Source of the DNA: Acidithiobacillus sulfuriphilus
Lineage (GTDB): Bacteria > Pseudomonadota > Gammaproteobacteria > Acidithiobacillales > Acidithiobacillaceae
NCBI RefSeq assembly: GCF_003721225.1
Contig: NZ_RIZI01000129.1
Location: 1-16,455, forward strand
DNA length: 16,455 nt
Reading direction: 5' to 3'
In this document: piece by piece, positions 13,853-16,455 of the stretch
How the letters are laid out: each line of letters begins with the position of its first letter
Numbering within the stretch: position 1 is the first letter of the stretch
Program-made: the position numbers and the translations under genes
Notes under the pieces: model-generated
Told to the model about the DNA's origin: nothing
What the model saw: only the letters and a program-made list of their open reading frames with translations
Databases searched by the model: none

Positions 13853-13867
13853 TTGGCACAGTACCAA
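13853..13867. promoter_or_regulatory. Inverted repeat, candidate activator (UAS) site 1
   Basis: TTGGCACAGTACCAA has two 7-bp arms around a single central base, with one mismatched pair. It ends 88 bp before the -24 element, a normal distance for an NtrC-type enhancer. Binding by the upstream regulator is inferred. Confidence 0.45.
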
Positions 13868-13898
13868 TCGCCGCCCTTCTCCAACAGATCCTTACCTT

Positions 13899-13909
13899 GT
13901 CTGGCAGAC
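13899..13909. promoter_or_regulatory. Inverted repeat, candidate activator (UAS) site 2
   Basis: GTCTGGCAGAC is a perfect 5-bp inverted repeat around one base, 46 bp before the -24 element. Its sequence differs from site 1, so the two may bind different proteins, or one may be chance. Confidence 0.3.
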
Positions 13910-13955
13910 GCCGTGAATTGTGCTATAAACAAAGGCACCGGTGTCGTTCTGGCAA

Positions 13956-13971
13956 TGGCATGAAACATGCT
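13956..13971 (+). promoter_or_regulatory. Sigma-54 (-24/-12) promoter of the sox operon
   Basis: TGGCATGAAACATGCT matches the sigma-54 consensus closely: GG at 13957-13958 and GC at 13969-13970 with exactly 10 bases between. Transcription would begin near 13982, giving a leader of about 40 nt before soxX. The sigma-54 activator gene directly upstream supports it. Confidence 0.82.
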
Positions 13972-14021
13972 TAAAGAAAACCGTCGCCCCCGTGGCAACG
14001 GATGCGCCAAAGGAGGAGTCC

Positions 14022-14414
14022 ATGAAAATCCATTTGCTGCAGTACATCACCCGATCCCTCGTTATCGGAGCAATGTCCATCGTTCCATTTGGCGCATCGG
14101 CCCTGGCCGAGGGCGCCGACATGACGAAAAACATTGACGCCGGCCGCACCCTGGCCTTCGATCGGGCCAAGGGCAACTGCCTCGCCTGTCATGCCCTGCC
14201 GGGTGGCACCATGGCCGGCGATGTGGGGCCGGCCCTACCGATGAAGGGCGTTACTTTCCAACAAATGTTCCAGACCAAGGAAAAACTGGTGGCATTCCTT
14301 GCCGATCCGGAAAAGATGTTTCCCTACGCCAATATGCCCGAGTTCGGAAAAAACAAAGTACTCACCCATGAGGAATTGGGCCTCATTGCCGACTATTTAT
14401 GGTCATTGAAATAA
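14022..14414 (+). CDS. soxX: Monoheme c-type cytochrome SoxX
   Basis: A 130-residue exported protein, signal peptide to about residue 29 (ASALA). One heme motif CLACH (53-57) and a likely axial methionine M105 in NMPEFG identify SoxX, which pairs with SoxA to join thiosulfate oxidatively to the SoxY cysteine. ATG 14022 is chosen: AGGAGG lies 5 nt before it, whereas the longer in-frame start at 13941 lies upstream of the sigma-54 promoter and cannot be in its transcript. First gene of the operon, 24 nt before soxY. Confidence 0.94.
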   Translation: MKIHLLQYITRSLVIGAMSIVPFGASALAEGADMTKNIDAGRTLAFDRAKGNCLACHALPGGTMAGDVGPALPMKGVTFQQMFQTKEKLVAFLADPEKMFPYANMPEFGKNKVLTHEELGLIADYLWSLK

Positions 14415-14424
14415 CATACTTGCA

Positions 14425-14430
14425 AAGGAG
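14425..14430 (+). promoter_or_regulatory. soxY ribosome binding site deciding a GTG start
   Basis: AAGGAG, about 8 nt before GTG 14439. The next in-frame ATG (14454) lies just before the twin-arginine pair and has no ribosome site, so GTG is preferred. Confidence 0.65.
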
Positions 14431-14438
14431 TATTAGTC

Positions 14439-14954
14439 GTGACGAAAAACACCATGCAACGACGTCAGTTTTTGAGCGCAACTCTTGCTACCGGTGCCGT
14501 GGCAACGGCGGCGGGGCTGGGTTTGCTGCGCCCCCAGCTCGCCTTTGCCGGTGATGTCTCGGGCTGGCCGGCCAAAGCCTTTGATGCCAAAGTCCTGAAC
14601 GACGCCATGATGGCCAGCGTCGGCAAAACCGATGTCCCGGTTTCTCCCAAGGTCAAGCTGACCGCCCCCTCCATCGCCGAAAACGGCGGTGCCGTCCCCG
14701 TCACCATCGAGGTGGATTCGCCCATGACGGCGGACGACTATATTACTACGGTATATCTCTTTGTTGACCACAATCCGACGCCATTGGCAAGCCAGTTCAG
14801 TTTTACGCCGGCTTCCGGCCAGGCCTACATCCAGGAACGCATCAAAATGGCCAAGACCGACAACGTGCGCGTCATCGCCAAGACCAGCAAGGGCGAGCTT
14901 CTGGCTTCCGCTCCCCGCGAAGTCAAGGTCACCATCGGCGGCTGCGGCGGCTAA
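14439..14954 (+). CDS. soxY: Thiosulfate carrier protein SoxY
   Basis: A 171-residue exported protein with a twin-arginine signal (QRRQFLSATLATG, residues 7-19), so it is probably exported folded and with SoxZ as a hitchhiker. The immunoglobulin-like body ends in the flexible GGCGG arm with C169, the cysteine on which sulfur intermediates are carried during the Sox cycle. GTG start, see the ribosome site entry. It lies 24 nt after soxX and 33 nt before soxZ, the usual order. All hallmark residues are present. Confidence 0.96.
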   Translation: MTKNTMQRRQFLSATLATGAVATAAGLGLLRPQLAFAGDVSGWPAKAFDAKVLNDAMMASVGKTDVPVSPKVKLTAPSIAENGGAVPVTIEVDSPMTADDYITTVYLFVDHNPTPLASQFSFTPASGQAYIQERIKMAKTDNVRVIAKTSKGELLASAPREVKVTIGGCGG

Positions 14955-14987
14955 CTCCATAACCAATCGAGACGAAAGGACTGAACC

Positions 14988-15320
14988 ATGGCAGACAATA
15001 TCGGCAATCCAATGCTTCGCATGCCCAGCACGGCGAAGAAGGGAGAACTCGTTGAAATCCGCTCCCTGATCATGCACCCCATGCTCACGGGGCTGACCAA
15101 GGACAAGAGCGGCAAACTGATTCCCGCCCATTTCATCCAGACCGTTACGGCCACCTTCAACGGCAAGCCCTTGCTCGACATCGACTGGAGCACTGCGGTG
15201 AGCGCAAACCCATTCCTCGCCTTCAAGATGCGAGCCGAAGACAACGGCACCTTGAAAGTGGTATGGAAGGATAACCAGAATGGCGACTGGAGTGCGGAAT
15301 CCAAACTCACGGTAAGCTGA
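14988..15320 (+). CDS. soxZ: Thiosulfate carrier partner SoxZ
   Basis: A 110-residue beta-sandwich protein that forms the SoxYZ heterodimer. Family landmarks: EIRSLIMHPMLTG, the KSGKLIPAHFI loop, FNGKPL, and SANPFLAFKM followed by KVVWKDNQNGDW. There is no signal peptide, as is normal, since SoxZ is exported with SoxY by the Tat route. AAAGGA lies 7 nt before the ATG. The length is typical. It is followed by a hairpin and then soxA. Confidence 0.96.
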   Translation: MADNIGNPMLRMPSTAKKGELVEIRSLIMHPMLTGLTKDKSGKLIPAHFIQTVTATFNGKPLLDIDWSTAVSANPFLAFKMRAEDNGTLKVVWKDNQNGDWSAESKLTVS

Positions 15321-15325
15321 GTGAT

Positions 15326-15346
15326 CGGGGCGGATCTACCGCCCCG
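15326..15346 (+). other. Stable hairpin between soxZ and soxA
   Basis: CGGGGCGG / CCGCCCCG forms a perfect 8-bp GC stem with a 5-nt loop (ATCTA), starting 6 nt after the soxZ stop and ending just before the soxA ribosome site (GAGGAGG). There is no T-run, so it may mark RNA processing or 3'-end protection inside the operon rather than termination. Confidence 0.6.
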
Positions 15347-15367
15347 CTTGATAGAGGAGGAAAGACC

Positions 15368-16231
15368 ATGAAGCGGTGGCTGATTGCGCTTTCAATCGCC
15401 GGGCTCACCGGCATCAGTGGTGCGGCCCAAGCGGTCAACTGGTGGGATCTGGGCAATATCAAGGTAGGTCCTGATGAAACCTTGAAACAATTCCACGAAT
15501 ATTTCAAGCAGCGCTTCCCCAATATACCTTTGGAGAAATATGCTATAGGCTCTTACGCCTTTAATCCAGAGATGTATAGTCAATACCAGGAGGCCATGCA
15601 ATTCAATCCTGGCGATCTTACCCTTTCTGCCGGGCAGAAACTCTGGGATATCCCGTTCAAGAACGGCAAGACCTATGCCAGTTGTTATCCCAATGGCGGC
15701 AAGGGCGTCGCCACCCATTATCCTTACTTCGACGACAAAACCAAGACCGTCGTCACCATCGGCACCAGCATCAACGCCTGCCGCAGCGAAAACGGGGAAG
15801 CGCCACTCAAATATGGCAGCCCCGACATGGTCGCCCTGCAAACCTATCTGACTTCCCTGTCCAATGGTATGCCCATGGCCATACAGGTTTCGGGTCCTGC
15901 GGCCACCAAGGCCTTCGAGGAAGGCAAGGCATATTACTTCATGAAGCGCGGTCAATTGAATTTTTCCTGCGCATCTTGCCACGTTGCCTATCCCGGCAAA
16001 TATCTGCGTGACCAGATCATTTCCCCCGTGTTAGGCGAGAGCGCGCACTTCCCCAGCTATCGGGCGGCATGGTCTTCTGTCAACACCTTACAGAAGCGCA
16101 TAGAGGGCTGTAACAAGAATGTAGGAGCCGAACCGCAGCCTCTGGAAAGCGTGGATTACCGTAATCTGGAGTACTTCATGTCGTATTTAAGCAACGGCAT
16201 CAAGATCAACGTGCCGGGCTATCGTCCCTGA
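15368..16231 (+). CDS. soxA: Monoheme-type cytochrome SoxA
   Basis: A 287-residue exported protein with signal peptide (residues 1 to about 22, AAQA). One heme motif is present, CASCH (201-205). Where diheme SoxA proteins carry a first CxxCH there are only single cysteines C106 and C138, which fits the monoheme class with a disulfide there. C248 in RIEGCNKNVGA is the active-site cysteine that, as a persulfide, ligates the catalytic heme. Together with SoxX it forms SoxAX, which starts the Sox cycle. The ATG follows GAGGAGG by 7 nt. An AT-richer stretch with rare-looking codons covers about residues 51-75. Length and motifs are normal for the class. Confidence 0.94.
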   Translation: MKRWLIALSIAGLTGISGAAQAVNWWDLGNIKVGPDETLKQFHEYFKQRFPNIPLEKYAIGSYAFNPEMYSQYQEAMQFNPGDLTLSAGQKLWDIPFKNGKTYASCYPNGGKGVATHYPYFDDKTKTVVTIGTSINACRSENGEAPLKYGSPDMVALQTYLTSLSNGMPMAIQVSGPAATKAFEEGKAYYFMKRGQLNFSCASCHVAYPGKYLRDQIISPVLGESAHFPSYRAAWSSVNTLQKRIEGCNKNVGAEPQPLESVDYRNLEYFMSYLSNGIKINVPGYRP

Positions 16232-16239
16232 TCTCCGCT

Positions 16240-16264
16240 GGCGGCGCCGCAGGCTGGCGCCGCC
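16240..16264 (+). other. Very GC-rich hairpin downstream of soxA
   Basis: GGCGGCGCC / GGCGCCGCC is a perfect 9-bp stem with a 7-nt loop (GCAGGCT), starting 9 nt after the soxA stop. It is followed by CTTCCCTC, not by a T-run. It could attenuate transcription into the next gene or protect the upstream message. Confidence 0.55.
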
Positions 16265-16298
16265 CTTCCCTCACCCATGCCGATATGGAATGCGTCCC

Positions 16299-16455
16299 AT
16301 GAACTATTACAGATCGTCGCAAATTCTCTCTGCGTTAGGCCTGCTGGGAATTTTCCTGCTGCCTGGACAGGCCCTGGCCAGGACACCAGCCACCAGCTCT
16401 CCCGCCCCCGTGGCGGGAATGCCGGCCATACCCGCCAATTCCCCCCTATACGTCG
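16299..16455 (+). CDS. Exported protein of unknown family after soxA, partial (N-terminus only)
   Basis: The frame is open from ATG 16299 to the edge (52 codons). Residues 1-27 form a classic Sec signal (QILSALGLLGIFLLPGQALA), followed by a Pro/Ala/Ser-rich stretch as in a periplasmic linker. There is no twin-arginine motif, so it is unlikely to be soxB. A small SoxK-like SoxAX partner or another periplasmic protein is possible, but nothing visible decides. An in-frame ATG at 16290 would add three residues; GGAA at 16287-16290 fits the 16299 start better. It lies 67 nt after soxA, beyond the hairpin. Confidence 0.65.
   Translation, partial: MNYYRSSQILSALGLLGIFLLPGQALARTPATSSPAPVAGMPAIPANSPLYV

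Larger units (their letters stand above)
13816..14021 (+). promoter_or_regulatory. tspR-soxX intergenic control region
   Basis: A 206-bp gap with no gene. It holds two inverted repeats, a -24/-12 promoter and the AGGAGG ribosome site of soxX. This is the layout expected of an enhancer-dependent promoter: activator sites about 50 to 110 bp upstream of a sigma-54 box. No terminator for tspR was recognised. Confidence 0.75.

Noticed and set aside
13902..13923. A second -24/-12-like element (TGG ... TTGTGC) upstream of soxX
   Set aside because: The distance between GG and GC is too long; sigma-54 boxes need exactly 10 bases between them.
16299..16455. Call of soxB for the last partial gene
   Set aside because: SoxB proteins normally start with a twin-arginine signal; this one has a plain Sec signal followed by a Pro/Ala linker.
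1..16455. CRISPR arrays, insertion sequences, tRNA or rRNA genes
   Set aside because: No spaced direct repeats, transposase motifs, or RNA gene signatures were seen on either strand by reading.

Overview
The window reads as chromosomal DNA of a chemolithotrophic sulfur-oxidising proteobacterium. Its gene content and order most resemble Acidithiobacillus, Thermithiobacillus and their relatives. This is an inference: it rests on a rhd-tusA-dsrE-hdrC-hdrB block, a sox cluster without visible soxCD, and a sigma-54 two-component pair next to soxX. No 16S or other marker is present to fix the species.

Left half (1..8160, all on the minus strand, read right to left): a cytoplasmic molybdenum oxidoreductase of SoeABC type (probable sulfite:quinone oxidoreductase), then moaA (molybdenum cofactor synthesis), then the sulfur-relay genes rhd, tusA and dsrE, then hdrC and hdrB of the heterodisulfide reductase-like sulfur oxidation complex (sHdr). 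hdrB runs off the left edge. Spacing is mostly short and ribosome sites are strong, so this may be one or two long transcripts. An AT-rich 121-nt gap between rhd and tusA is the most likely internal promoter.

Middle (8161..9301): a roughly 260-bp divergent control region, a 101-residue protein of unknown family on the plus strand, a convergent hairpin, and moaC on the minus strand with a TTG start. moaA and moaC thus flank the Mo enzyme.

Right half (9302..16455, plus strand): an exported protein built of two tandem PhnD-like binding domains, overlapping by 8 bp with a membrane histidine kinase, followed by a sigma-54-dependent NtrC-type regulator. A 206-bp gap then holds a near-consensus -24/-12 promoter and two inverted repeats. 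After it come soxX, soxY, soxZ and soxA, and the first 52 codons of another exported protein.

How it may work: SoxAX loads thiosulfate onto SoxYZ in the periplasm. Sulfane sulfur reaching the cytoplasm is passed by rhodanese, TusA and DsrE to the sHdr complex. The sulfite formed is oxidised by SoeABC, with Moco help from MoaA and MoaC. The tandem PhnD protein, kinase and sigma-54 activator probably sense a sulfur compound in the periplasm and switch on sox. The most novel point is this apparent three-component sensor: PhnD-like domains are known as the sensory part of tetrathionate and thiosulfate kinases of the TtrS type, but here they form a separate, duplicated protein with one aligned cysteine in each half.
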